Positions 8,469 to 17,750 are shown, numbered from the stretch's first letter. The stretch is DNA of 24,539 nucleotides from Bacteroidota bacterium (GCA_023453665.1 JAEXTA010000017.1:1-24539); one strand, 5' to 3'. Notes: a model not told the origin generated them from the letters alone. Translations and numbers: made by a program.

Positions 8469-8507
8469 CTTTGTGGACTTTGTGGTAAAGAAATAACCAC
8501 AAAGTCC
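8469..8507. repeat. CTTTGTGG direct repeats inside a perfect 12-bp hairpin
   Basis: The 114-nt gap between the macroglobulin and pbpC holds CTTTGTGG twice in direct orientation (8469-8476, 8478-8485) and once inverted (8497-8504). The second and third copies form a perfect 12-bp stem, GGACTTTGTGGT (8475-8486) with ACCACAAAGTCC (8496-8507), around a 9-nt A-rich loop. On the minus strand, where both flanking genes are transcribed, no T-run follows the stem. It is therefore more likely a processing/attenuation structure or a dispersed repeat than an intrinsic terminator. On the plus strand TTTT follows it. Confidence 0.75.
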
Positions 8508-8547
8508 TTTTAGCAAATCTATTTATGCCATTAACAATTATATAGTC

Positions 8548-11500
8548 TTATTCTCTCGCTCTGATTGTTATCTCTCCGGCTCCGTTATAACTGTGATATT
8601 CAGGATCATACATAGCTTCAGCGCCGATTACAGGCAACTGGTATTTTCCCTGGTTGACAACGCGAAGCAGGTAAATAAATTCTCGTTTGACATTGCTTTG
8701 TAGTCCGGTGAATAATAATAACCTGTCGTCTCTTATATCAGTGTAATCAGGAATCAATGGAGAATCAGTTTTCCAGTGTGTTTCTGTCTGCGGATTAAGT
8801 CTTGGATTTTCAATTTCAAATCCTGCAGGTATAAGATCAGTTATCACAATATTTTCTGCTGACCTGCTCATTCCATATAAAGAAATTTTGCAAACGACAA
8901 GATCACCCTGCGTAAACGTATTATTAGTGATGGCGGCTTTAGTTCTGTAATTAAAGTATTCTCTTCTTATCCGCAGATTTGAATCTTCCTCTTTTACTTT
9001 TTCATTCACTTTAATTCCTTCACTGCTCCAGAAATAATAAAGTTCACCTTTTCCTTTTGATTTGAGCGAAAGAGTTTCGGTATTAAGTCTTGAGTCTTTT
9101 ATACTGATATCCTTACCGGAAAATTTTCCAATAGATTTTCCGTTCGCAATCACATCAACTTCCATTTCAGCGCCGGAAACATTTTTAGCAGCTTTACCAA
9201 GAGCGAGGAAAGTAAAAGATTGTTCCTGTGTTGAATACGCATTAGGCAGATTTGCCGTGAGATATTTTACGATTGAAGGAACCTGTTTGTTCGATGGTTC
9301 AACTTCGAGAAGTACATTCAACATAATTGCATTACTTCGAATTTCAGAATCAAAACTTTCACCGGTTTGTCTGTCAGTTTTTACAGGCTGATATGAATTG
9401 GGAACAACTTCATAGTAAGAATTCCATCTACCTGCAAGTGCATACGCTCCCGCCAGCAGATAGCGTGAATCTTCTGTAAGAAGATGCAACCGTGATTTGT
9501 AATAATTCATAGTTGAAATATCTTCACGTTTAGCAAGCGCAAGTACATAAAGAGAATAAAGAATTTCCTTGTTTGCTTTATTATAAACGGTTCTTGCGCC
9601 GTTGGATGAGTATGAAACATAGTTGTAAGTTTTCTGTTCTTTTGCCTGTTTGCTAAGGTATGTTAACAGCCTGTTCAAAACATTTTCTGAAACATTGTAC
9701 TTTGCTTTTTTTGCTTCGATCAGAAAATGAGCAGCGTAAACTGAACCCCACCAGTTTGAATAATCTTCACCTTGCCAGTAAGAAATCGAACCGTCATACA
9801 ATTGCATAGATTCGATTTTCTTTATTCCTTCTTTTACATAATAAACAGGATTTGTTGTTTTGTAAAAATCCGGCGCTGCAAGTTTAGCGAGATCTTCAAA
9901 GTAAAGCTGCGGGAATAATTTTGAAACAGTTTGTTCAATACATCCGTGTGGATATCCTACAAGATACTTCAACTGTTTAGCGAATTTTATTGCCGGGAAT
10001 CTGCTGATAGTTACAGTAGTGTTCTGTGTTCCTTTAAGGAAATTTTTCGGCAAATCAATTTTAGTTTCAGTATTTGCTTTGATTATTCCGGAACCGCTTT
10101 CAACTACCAGAGGTGAAATTGGTCTGACTGCAATATCAATTACTTCCTTAGCTGCTGCCTGTCCTGTAGCACTAAAAATAATTTTAGCAGCGCCGACTTC
10201 TGAAGTGGCGGCGATATTAAATACAACGACTTCTGAAGATTTCGGTTTTATCTTAATAGTCTTTTCATTTATTGAAGTTGATTTAAGCGGTCCTTCAAGT
10301 CTCAATGAGAGTTTAACTTCTTTAGTTTTGTCGGTGGTGTTAAGAACTGTAACCGGTGCTGTTAGTAAATCATTTACAGAAAGGAATCTTGGTATCTGAG
10401 GTTCAATAATTATGTCATCAGCAACAAGCATTGCTTTTTCCGATGAACCAAAACGGTCATTGGAATACGCCACTGCCATAAGTCTTACATTGCCGTTGAA
10501 CTGCGGAATATTTAATGAGACTTTTACTTCACCATTAGAGTCTGTTTTTTTAATACCGCTCCAATAGGAAAGCAGCTTAATCCTTTTAACCGAAACAGGA
10601 TTTGTTCTTTTTTTAGTTTCTTCTTCCATTCCATCGCCGCCGGTTGATGATGAAGAAGACCCTATTTCAGGAAGTAAGAGCTTATATAGATTGTAACTGT
10701 TCACCTGAAGTGGACGTTTAGTATACATAAAATCAAACGGATTAGGGGTTTCATAATTTGTTATTTGAAGTATGCCTTCATCCACTGCAGCAAGAGTTAC
10801 ATAAACATTTTTTGATGATGACGTTTTGATAGTAATATCCTGAACAGTATTGGGCTTTATCTTTTCAGGTGCGGATATTGAAACAGGAATTATGTTATCC
10901 TTCTTAATAACTTTTATTGAAGCGAAACCATTTCCAACTAAAAACGGAGTTGCCTGTTCCTGTGAATGTTTTTTGAATAATGTAGCACTTATATAAACAT
11001 TTGGCATGTTCTCTTCATTCAGTTTAATATCCAGTTCAGCAGATTTGTTTTCCACATTAACATATTCATACGACTGAATATTATTTCTCTCGATTGTAAC
11101 AAGCATTTTGCCTGAGAATGGAGTTGTGAAAAGTATCTTTGCTGTTTCACCCGGCTGGTATTCTTTTTTATCTGTTACAATTTCAACTCTTCCTTCTTTA
11201 TCAACCTGAAAGGATGTTGCCGTTGAGGTTCTCCAACCGTAAGCATAAAAATCAATCATCTGGTAATCATCTGTGTCTTCCTTAAAAATTCTTACCTGGT
11301 ATTTGCCTGATCTTGAAACTTTAAATACCAGCGGAGTTTTATCATTGATCACAATTTTCCTTTCCCACTCGGGAAATTCTTTTTCTTCGGAAGCATAATA
11401 ATATCTTCCGTTGTGATCTCTCTTTAAAACTGTCTGCCATTCATATCTGACAAGCTTAGCGACTGCTTTGAAATTTTTTATCGCATTGTCTTTTTCATCC

Positions 11501-13995
11501 ACTGCGATAAGATTAAAATTCAGATTTTCATTTACGCCGTTGTAATAACCCGGAGCTTTTATGCCGACAAAATAATTTTTAGGAAATACTTTTGTCTCTG
11601 CCCACCTGCTTAAAGTTCTACCTGTAAGGTCAAAAACATTTACTGTTGCCGTAGCATTTATATATCCGCCGGTCCTTAGATTTGGCGGAATTTTATACTC
11701 ACTTGTACCTTCACCATTTTCATTAAGTTTACCGTTTAGAAAAACAGGATCGAGATAAGAATTTTCAATCGATGAATATGAAAAATTATACCCGGGATAT
11801 TTCTTACTTGAGAAGCCAATATGATTTGCTCTGAATTCTACATTGTAATCAAGCCCTGAAGCTTTTGCGCCGTACAGAAACTCAGCATTAAAATTAATTT
11901 TGAAATTCTCTCCCGGCTTAACTATTTCCTTTTCACTCTTTACAGTCATCCTGATTTTATCCGGAACAAATTCTTCAACTGTGAATCCATAAGACCCAAT
12001 TAATAATTTACTTCCTGTGTAGACTTCTGCTGTGTAGTTCCCGGTCTGTGCAAATACAGGCAGGTTGAATGTCAAATCAAACGAACCCTGTTCGTTCAAA
12101 TCTTTTTTAAACTCATCAAATGTTTTACCTGTCGGTGTGATAATCTTTATAATAACCGGTTCTTCATTAATTACTTTAATATTGTCATTGCGCAAAATAC
12201 CGGAAACGGTGACATCATCACCGGGACGATAAAGCTCCCTTGGACCATAGATAAACAGGTTAAAGTTTGCGGCGGGCTGGTATAATCCGCCGACATCAAA
12301 TCGTGATTTATCAACACCCATTGTGATAAGATCGAGATAATTATAATCACCATCTTTTTCAACAATGATTATCTGTGGAGAAAAACCTTCAGCATTTTTT
12401 TTGATGTCTGAAAATTTTACAACTCCATCACTGTTTGTTTTTCCTGACAGCATCACCTGGTTATTGTCGGAAATAATTTTTACTTCAGCACCTGATACAC
12501 TTTCAGTTGAGTTTATCTCATTGACAAAAACCATTAACTCATCTGACGTTGACTTCGTGATTATTCCGAGGTTAGATAACGAAACAATCTTAGCATCGCT
12601 TATATATCTTTTCTTTGCCGATCTTACTGTTATTACATAAATTCCTTTAAATCTCTGGTCAAGCTGATCTTTAACATTCACACTGAATTTGTTCAGCCAG
12701 TTTGTTTTGCTTTTAAGGTTTATATTTTCTTTTGAAATGCTCTTGCCAAAATTCCCGATATAATACTCTTTGCTGGAATTATAGGAATAATAGTAGTCAT
12801 CATAATCATAGCTGCCTTCTTCATCGTAATCATAGTAACTGTAATAATAGCTTCGTTTACTTCTGTTCTGATTTAAAAAGTGAATGAGGTTATTGTCAAA
12901 CACCTGAGCATATTCAACTTCAACTTCATCGATATTTACGGCGTTAACTTCCAGATTCTGCAAACCGCCGCGCATAAGGTATAACCCGGTATTATCAGCA
13001 AACTCGATTGATGGCGAGACATTCACCAGGTTTATCTTTTGTTCAAAATCATCTTCAAGTACACCGCCGTATAAACCTTTTAATCCTTTTTTGATAAGCA
13101 GGTTTATTGTCTGCACATTACCGAGTTCAGTTTCTACACGAAGACGGTTATCATTAACAAAAAATTCTAATTTCTTTTTCGGGTCGGTTGTGATGTATTT
13201 TTCCAGACCTTCATTATCAAGTGTCTGTGTTGTATAAATTTCAAACCATCCTGTCTGATCACTGAACCCGGAAGTAACATCTGTGATAGCTAATCTTGTT
13301 ATTGGTGGAAGTATGGATTCAAATGTTCTTTCATCACCAAGATTTTTTTTGCCGAATACAGATTCAAGTTCACTTTTAAGAATGAGAGTGAATTTTTGTT
13401 CCTTATCCTGTTGTTTAATTTCACCGAAATTAACTGCGATTATATCGGAGGATTGTTCAGTAACTATTTTATATTCATTAATAAAATTATCACCAAGTTT
13501 TACTTTCATATATTTTTTCAGCAGAGATGGATCGACGGGATAATTGAAATAAATATTTGCCTGCACACTTAATCTATATGATTGCCTCGGGATGTTAGTC
13601 CAGAAGTGATCAACTTTTATTACATCAAATGAGGGAGTGTGAAATTTATGTGTTTCAAAATCAGTGCTGAGATCTTTGCCGAATAAAACCTCATCATTTA
13701 TTTCGGCTTCATAATCCTGTATCGGGGCAAGCGGAACCTCAGGAGAAAAGACGAGGACATTTGCCGAAGTCCATTTAAACTTACCGGGAATCTTTGGAGT
13801 GAATGAGATATAATTTGTATCAACCCACAGATCAATAATTTCTGCGGGTGCAAGATCGTGTGAGAATTCGATCACAAAATTAGTAAGTTTTTCAACTTCA
13901 CCTTCCGGTGAGAAAGATGTTACCGTTACATTGTTCGAAGAACATTTCCAGAACAGAAAAGCAAAAACAGCAAGGATAAAAATTCTGAATCGCAT
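8548..13995 (-). CDS. Bacterial alpha-2-macroglobulin (thioester protease trap), YfhM/type I
   Basis: A 1815-residue secreted or membrane-anchored protease trap, somewhat longer than E. coli YfhM (about 1650). A hydrophobic signal (5-16) ends in WKCSSN; Cys18 could be lipidated, but Lys at -1 is not a normal lipobox. A chain of macroglobulin beta domains follows, including the MG2-type segment FNLFIYGPRELYRPGDDVTVSG. The thioester motif is intact: Cys1352-Ile-Glu-Gln1355 in YPHGCIEQT. The helical thioester domain and a C-terminal receptor-like domain (ending near YDPEYHSYNGAGEITIRA) come after. A Ser/Gly/Glu/Lys-rich stretch before the VKRIKLLSYWSG motif (about 1113-1132) is a plausible bait region. 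Residues 382-412 form an unusual Tyr/Asp-rich insert. When a protease cuts the bait, the thioester should bind it covalently. ATG is preceded by GGTGAT. pbpC lies downstream in the same direction. Confidence 0.94.
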   Translation of the reverse strand: MRFRIFILAVFAFLFWKCSSNNVTVTSFSPEGEVEKLTNFVIEFSHDLAPAEIIDLWVDTNYISFTPKIPGKFKWTSANVLVFSPEVPLAPIQDYEAEINDEVLFGKDLSTDFETHKFHTPSFDVIKVDHFWTNIPRQSYRLSVQANIYFNYPVDPSLLKKYMKVKLGDNFINEYKIVTEQSSDIIAVNFGEIKQQDKEQKFTLILKSELESVFGKKNLGDERTFESILPPITRLAITDVTSGFSDQTGWFEIYTTQTLDNEGLEKYITTDPKKKLEFFVNDNRLRVETELGNVQTINLLIKKGLKGLYGGVLEDDFEQKINLVNVSPSIEFADNTGLYLMRGGLQNLEVNAVNIDEVEVEYAQVFDNNLIHFLNQNRSKRSYYYSYYDYDEEGSYDYDDYYYSYNSSKEYYIGNFGKSISKENINLKSKTNWLNKFSVNVKDQLDQRFKGIYVITVRSAKKRYISDAKIVSLSNLGIITKSTSDELMVFVNEINSTESVSGAEVKIISDNNQVMLSGKTNSDGVVKFSDIKKNAEGFSPQIIIVEKDGDYNYLDLITMGVDKSRFDVGGLYQPAANFNLFIYGPRELYRPGDDVTVSGILRNDNIKVINEEPVIIKIITPTGKTFDEFKKDLNEQGSFDLTFNLPVFAQTGNYTAEVYTGSKLLIGSYGFTVEEFVPDKIRMTVKSEKEIVKPGENFKINFNAEFLYGAKASGLDYNVEFRANHIGFSSKKYPGYNFSYSSIENSYLDPVFLNGKLNENGEGTSEYKIPPNLRTGGYINATATVNVFDLTGRTLSRWAETKVFPKNYFVGIKAPGYYNGVNENLNFNLIAVDEKDNAIKNFKAVAKLVRYEWQTVLKRDHNGRYYYASEEKEFPEWERKIVINDKTPLVFKVSRSGKYQVRIFKEDTDDYQMIDFYAYGWRTSTATSFQVDKEGRVEIVTDKKEYQPGETAKILFTTPFSGKMLVTIERNNIQSYEYVNVENKSAELDIKLNEENMPNVYISATLFKKHSQEQATPFLVGNGFASIKVIKKDNIIPVSISAPEKIKPNTVQDITIKTSSSKNVYVTLAAVDEGILQITNYETPNPFDFMYTKRPLQVNSYNLYKLLLPEIGSSSSSTGGDGMEEETKKRTNPVSVKRIKLLSYWSGIKKTDSNGEVKVSLNIPQFNGNVRLMAVAYSNDRFGSSEKAMLVADDIIIEPQIPRFLSVNDLLTAPVTVLNTTDKTKEVKLSLRLEGPLKSTSINEKTIKIKPKSSEVVVFNIAATSEVGAAKIIFSATGQAAAKEVIDIAVRPISPLVVESGSGIIKANTETKIDLPKNFLKGTQNTTVTISRFPAIKFAKQLKYLVGYPHGCIEQTVSKLFPQLYFEDLAKLAAPDFYKTTNPVYYVKEGIKKIESMQLYDGSISYWQGEDYSNWWGSVYAAHFLIEAKKAKYNVSENVLNRLLTYLSKQAKEQKTYNYVSYSSNGARTVYNKANKEILYSLYVLALAKREDISTMNYYKSRLHLLTEDSRYLLAGAYALAGRWNSYYEVVPNSYQPVKTDRQTGESFDSEIRSNAIMLNVLLEVEPSNKQVPSIVKYLTANLPNAYSTQEQSFTFLALGKAAKNVSGAEMEVDVIANGKSIGKFSGKDISIKDSRLNTETLSLKSKGKGELYYFWSSEGIKVNEKVKEEDSNLRIRREYFNYRTKAAITNNTFTQGDLVVCKISLYGMSRSAENIVITDLIPAGFEIENPRLNPQTETHWKTDSPLIPDYTDIRDDRLLLFTGLQSNVKREFIYLLRVVNQGKYQLPVIGAEAMYDPEYHSYNGAGEITIRARE

Positions 13996-14232
13996 AATAT
14001 CACCATGGAATATTTTTTATAAAATGTTGGCTGGCAAACTAAATTGGATTGATGAACGCGAAAACAATTACCCGATTGAAAGAGGAGTTTCACTTAAACC
14101 TTCCATGAACGAAAGTAAAAATTTATTTCTGATTGAACTTAAAAAAAAAATTGTGCAGGTCAAATAAATCAAACAATTAACTTATTGAAAAAATAAATTA
14201 TTGACTCAATACCTTATATCGGAAATCCTAAA
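13996..14232. other. Intergenic region between hicA and the macroglobulin gene
   Basis: There is no supported gene in these 237 nt. The region should hold the promoter of the macroglobulin gene, but I cannot single out reliable -35/-10 boxes. The GGTGAT ribosome site (about 14000-14005) is the only clear signal. A plus-strand frame that begins inside the macroglobulin gene and ends at 14167 looks like an antisense shadow, although its last 45 codons lie outside that gene. Confidence 0.5.
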
Positions 14233-14448
14233 TCAAATTAATTTCTTAAGTTCTTCAATGCTGATCCCTGCACTTTTTAATATGTGGTTAAGTGTACCTT
14301 TCTTTAATTCCTTATGATTTGGAACTATTATACTTTTTTTTCTTTCAAGGTTATGTAAGAATATATGACTGCCATGTTGATGATCGACATAAAAGCCCAA
14401 TCTTCTTAACGCTTTTATAACTTGTTTACCTGAAAAAGTCTTGCTCAA
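14233..14448 (-). CDS. hicA: HicA-family mRNA interferase toxin
   Basis: A 71-residue protein with the compact HicA double-stranded-RNA-binding-like fold. It has the KALRRLGFYVDHQHGSHIFLHN core, where the His of GSH is the expected catalytic residue, then the IIVPNHKELKKGTLNHILKSAGIS segment. HicA toxins cleave mRNA and arrest growth until bound by HicB. The start appears to be TTG (14446-14448), because the upstream in-frame stretch reaches a stop without an ATG. TTG overlaps the hicB stop by 4 nt, so the toxin is translated by coupling from the antitoxin and probably less efficiently. Together they form a hicBA module, antitoxin gene first. Confidence 0.92.
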   Translation of the reverse strand: MSKTFSGKQVIKALRRLGFYVDHQHGSHIFLHNLERKKSIIVPNHKELKKGTLNHILKSAGISIEELKKLI

Positions 14449-14660
14449 ATAATTACTTCTAATTCTCTTACGAACGATTCAGGATCAGACTTTATTTGAT
14501 TTACTTTTTCCAGACCTTCTAAATAACAGAGAATTGCTTCCCTTGCATTCTGGATTGCTTGCTCTTCATTATCTCCTTGAGTAAAACATCCGTCTAATGC
14601 AGGTACCGTAACATTATATCCACCTTCTTCTGCTTTTTCCAAAACAACATTGAACTTCAT
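14445..14660 (-). CDS. hicB: HicB-family antitoxin
   Basis: A 71-residue antitoxin with the partial RNase-H-like HicB fold: FNVVLEKAEEGGYNVTVPALDGCFTQGDNEEQAIQNAREAI. It ends at the fold with no room for a C-terminal ribbon-helix-helix or HTH domain, so DNA binding and autoregulation by HicB itself are doubtful. I start it at ATG 14658-14660, preceded by GGAGAATTAAA. A longer frame reaching up to 14726 would add about 22 residues unlike the family and would overlap aconitase. It begins 46 nt after the aconitase stop with no terminator between, so it may be read through from acn as well as from its own promoter. Confidence 0.92.
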   Translation of the reverse strand: MKFNVVLEKAEEGGYNVTVPALDGCFTQGDNEEQAIQNAREAILCYLEGLEKVNQIKSDPESFVRELEVII

Positions 14661-14706
14661 TTTAATTCTCCGATTCTTTACATTTTTAATACAAATGATA
14701 ATCCTT

Positions 14707-16965
14707 TTATTTATTTCCCATTGCAATTAGATTCAACGCGCTGCCTGCTTTAAACCATCCTATTTGTGATTCGTTAAATGTGTGATTTAGCAATATCTCA
14801 TCCTTACTTCCATCATTATGTTTTACAGTCATTTTTACCTGGCTGCCTGGAGAAAGTGTTGATACATTCAGATCGACTTTATCATCCTCTTTTATTTTGT
14901 CATAGTCAGATGGATTGGCAAATGTTAATGGTAACATTCCCTGCTTCTTTAGATTAGTTTCGTGAATCCTTGCAAAACTTTTTACGATAATGGCTTTACC
15001 TCCGAGGAATCTTGGTTCCATAGCTGCGTGTTCCCTGCTTGAACCTTCACCGTAGTTTTCATCTCCGATAACAACCCAGCCTGTGTTTTGTGCTTTGTAC
15101 TCACGGGCAACTTCCGGGACACTTTTATATTCACCCGTAAAAACATTTTTAACTTTGCCGGCATCTTCAGTAAAATAATTTATCGCCCCGATGAACATAT
15201 TGTCAGAAATATTATCAAGATGTCCGCGGTATTTCAGCCACGGTCCTGCCATTGAGATGTGGTCCGTTGTACATTTACCTTTAGCTTTTAACAAGACCGG
15301 AAGATCAGTGAAATCTTTTCCATCCCAGGGTAAAAAAGGTTTGAGCAGTTGAAGCCTGTCACTCTCCGGTTTAACTATCACTTCGACTGAAGCGCCATCA
15401 GCAGCAGGAGCAACGAATCCGCTATCACCTTCATCAAATCCTTTTACAGGAAGTTCTTCACCAACAGGGGGATCGAGTTTAACTTTTTCTCCCTTTTCAT
15501 TTACAAGTTCATCAGTCAATGGATTAAAAGACAAACTTCCCGCAATAGCAAGTGCGGTAGTGATTTCAGGGCTTGCAACGAATGCCAAAGTTTCAGGATT
15601 GCCGTCATTCCGTTTAGCAAAATTTCTGTTAAACGATGTAACGATAGTATTCTTCTCACCTGTTTTGATGTCCATTCTTTTCCACATACCGATGCAGGGA
15701 CCGCAGGCATTTGCAAGTATTAATCCGCCGACATCCGTTAAAGTTTTCAACTGACCATCACGATCTATTGTTGCTCTAACCTGCTCAGAACCTGGTGTAA
15801 TTGTGAATTGTGATCTGGTTTTCAATCCCTTTGCCAGTGCTTGTTTTGCAAGACTTGCTGATCGGTCAATATCCTCATAACTTGAGTTTGTGCAGCTACC
15901 GATTAATGCGACTGAAATTTTATCAGGATAATTTTCACTCTTAACAGCTTCTTTCATTTTTGAGATCGGCCAGGCTTTATCCGGAGTGAACGGACCGTTG
16001 AGATGTGGTTCAAGTTTGTTGAGATCAATTTCAATCACCTGGTCGTAATACTTACCAGGATTTGAAAATACTTCTGAATCAGCGCAGAGTTCATCAGCTA
16101 AACCTTCAGCGAGTGCAGCAACATCAACACGTTTTGTAATTCTTAAATATGCCGCCATCTTTTCGTCGAAAGGAAATACTGATGTAGTAGCACCGATTTC
16201 AGCACCCATATTACATATTGTTCCTTTACCCGTTGCTGAAATTGAATTTGCGCCTTCACCAAAATATTCAACAATTGCACCGGTTCCGCCTTTTACAGTT
16301 AAGATACCCGCAAGTTTAAGTATAACATCTTTTGCTGATGTCCATCCATTCATCTTTCCAGTTAATTTAACGCCGATAATTTTTGGCCATTTAAGTTCCC
16401 AGGGCATACCCGCCATCACATCAACAGCATCAGCACCGCCAACACCTATTGCGATCATACCAAGTCCGCCGGCGTTAGGTGTGTGTGAATCTGTTCCGAT
16501 CATTAGTCCGCCGGGGAAAGCATAATTTTCAAGAACAACCTGGTGAATAATTCCCGCACCGGGTTTCCAGAATCCGACTCCAAATTTTTTAGAGATGCTT
16601 CCGAGAAAATCATAAACTTCTTTGTTTTCTGAATTAGCTCTGTTAAGATCATCTTCGGCACCAACCATTGCCTGTATTAAATGATCGCAATGTACGGTTG
16701 ATGGAACAGCAACTGATTTTCTTCCTGCTGACATAAATTGCAGTAAAGCCATCTGTGCAGTAGCATCCTGCATAGCTACACGGTCGGGTGCAAGTTCAGA
16801 ATAATCTTTACCTCTTTTTAATTCTGAAGCTGGAGAATTCCACAAATGTGTGTACAATACTTTTTCTGTGAAGGTTAGTGGTCTGTTTATAATTTTTCTT
16901 ATTGAATCCAGTTTTGATTTATAGTTTTTATAAACTTTTTGAATCATATCAATGTTAGCTGTCAT
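14707..16965 (-). CDS. acn: Aconitate hydratase, mitochondrial type
   Basis: A 752-residue enzyme that isomerises citrate to isocitrate via cis-aconitate in the TCA cycle, in the cytoplasm. The 4Fe-4S ligands are Cys358 (GSCTNSS), Cys421 and Cys424 (ACGPCIG). Active-site landmarks include DSHTPNAGG (159-167) and GEGSSREHAAMEPR, with Ser642-Ser643 and Arg644. The swivelling C-terminal domain is fused at the end, as in the mitochondrial-like aconitases found in Bacteroidota, rather than the AcnB architecture. The ATG start at 16963-16965 follows GAGGTC at 9-nt spacing. The upstream 295 nt also serve the divergent pseudopilin-like operon. hicBA follows 46 nt downstream. Confidence 0.96.
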   Translation of the reverse strand: MTANIDMIQKVYKNYKSKLDSIRKIINRPLTFTEKVLYTHLWNSPASELKRGKDYSELAPDRVAMQDATAQMALLQFMSAGRKSVAVPSTVHCDHLIQAMVGAEDDLNRANSENKEVYDFLGSISKKFGVGFWKPGAGIIHQVVLENYAFPGGLMIGTDSHTPNAGGLGMIAIGVGGADAVDVMAGMPWELKWPKIIGVKLTGKMNGWTSAKDVILKLAGILTVKGGTGAIVEYFGEGANSISATGKGTICNMGAEIGATTSVFPFDEKMAAYLRITKRVDVAALAEGLADELCADSEVFSNPGKYYDQVIEIDLNKLEPHLNGPFTPDKAWPISKMKEAVKSENYPDKISVALIGSCTNSSYEDIDRSASLAKQALAKGLKTRSQFTITPGSEQVRATIDRDGQLKTLTDVGGLILANACGPCIGMWKRMDIKTGEKNTIVTSFNRNFAKRNDGNPETLAFVASPEITTALAIAGSLSFNPLTDELVNEKGEKVKLDPPVGEELPVKGFDEGDSGFVAPAADGASVEVIVKPESDRLQLLKPFLPWDGKDFTDLPVLLKAKGKCTTDHISMAGPWLKYRGHLDNISDNMFIGAINYFTEDAGKVKNVFTGEYKSVPEVAREYKAQNTGWVVIGDENYGEGSSREHAAMEPRFLGGKAIIVKSFARIHETNLKKQGMLPLTFANPSDYDKIKEDDKVDLNVSTLSPGSQVKMTVKHNDGSKDEILLNHTFNESQIGWFKAGSALNLIAMGNK

Positions 16966-17260
16966 TTAGTTGACCTCATTAGTTAGATTATTTTATTATT
17001 GATCTAAAATAAAAAATTTTGAGTTATAATTCCTTATGAGGTTCTCATATCGAAATAGGTTCTTAGGATAAAAATTCCTGTAATTTTTTCTTTACAAACC
17101 GTAATAATTGCGGGTGTCTCAATTAGTGATAAGTCTCACCTTGTACTGCCTCAAAATAAATGCACAAAAAGGAAGTAATGAAGTATTCATTGAATGTATA
17201 ATAATAGAACATGTGGCATATAAATTGTCAACTTTAGCAAAAATAAAACCGTGAAGAGCT
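16966..17260. other. Divergent promoter region between acn and the pilin-like operon
   Basis: No gene is seen in these 295 nt. The plus strand has TATAAT at 17197-17202, 58 nt before the first pilin-like gene, without a good -35 box. Two inverted repeats lie on the acn side: TTATTTTA (16988-16995) with TAAAATAA (17005-17012), and TATGAG-GTT-CTCATA (17035-17049). Either could be an operator or simply AT-rich chance. Confidence 0.35.
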
Positions 17261-17743
17261 ATGAATTTAGGTCAATCTTTATATGCAATCGGTGCAATGC
17301 TCATTCTCTCACTTATAGTCCTCCGAATGAATAACACCATATTAACTACTGATGAAATAGTGCTGGACTCCAAACTTGGGGTGTTAGGTACATCAATAGG
17401 AACTTCCATAATTGAAGAAGCAAGTAAACTTCCATTTGATGAAAACACCAAATCGGATCCTGTGTTAAGTGTTAGTTCACTTACAACATTTCCATTCGTA
17501 CGTGAAGTAACAAATGTTTATGATGATTTTGATGATTATCATAATCACACACAAACAGATACAATCTATTCAATTCCTTTTAGATCCCGCTGCACCGTTA
17601 ATTATATAAATACCGCTGATCTTAACGGAACGACTACTTCAAAAACATGGCATAAAAAATTAACAATCAGAATCACCACTCCTTTTTCACCAGGTGATAC
17701 ACTGACATTATCAACGATTTACAGCTACTGGTATTTCAGATAG
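17261..17743 (+). CDS. Small membrane-anchored, minor-pilin-like protein (GspI/PilV-like position)
   Basis: A 160-residue protein with one N-terminal hydrophobic helix (about 4-22) and a beta-rich extracytoplasmic domain, first of a tight three-gene set. The N-terminus reads MNLGQSLYAIGAMLIL. A cleavage after Gly4 would leave a 4-residue leader, but the usual Phe+1 and Glu+5 of prepilins are missing (Gln and Ala here). The segment SIIEEASKLPFD (49-60) resembles the region after the helix in PilV/GspI proteins. I do not recognise a named family. The weakly matching ribosome site GAAGAG sits close to ATG. The stop TAG overlaps the ribosome site of the next gene (TAGGTGATTT then ATG). A minor pseudopilin or surface-assembly role is inferred from architecture and context only. 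Confidence 0.72.
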   Translation: MNLGQSLYAIGAMLILSLIVLRMNNTILTTDEIVLDSKLGVLGTSIGTSIIEEASKLPFDENTKSDPVLSVSSLTTFPFVREVTNVYDDFDDYHNHTQTDTIYSIPFRSRCTVNYINTADLNGTTTSKTWHKKLTIRITTPFSPGDTLTLSTIYSYWYFR

Positions 17744-17750
17744 GTGATTT

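Noticed and set aside
10019..10399. Plus-strand 126-codon frame inside the macroglobulin gene
   Set aside because: Wholly antisense to a conserved region near the thioester domain; its hydrophobic, Ser/Thr-rich wording is what a reversed reading of this gene gives.
13931..14167. Plus-strand 78-codon frame overlapping the start of the macroglobulin gene
   Set aside because: Half of it is antisense to the signal peptide region of a well-supported gene, it has no good ribosome site, and the sequence matches no family I know.
14661..14726. Longer N-terminus for hicB starting at 14726
   Set aside because: It would overlap the aconitase gene and add a basic leader unlike HicB; a GGAG site directly precedes ATG 14660.
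16988..17012. TTATTTTA/TAAAATAA inverted repeat upstream of acn as a firm operator
   Set aside because: Composed only of A and T in an AT-rich gap; 8-bp arms of this kind arise easily by chance, so it is only mentioned within the intergenic entry.
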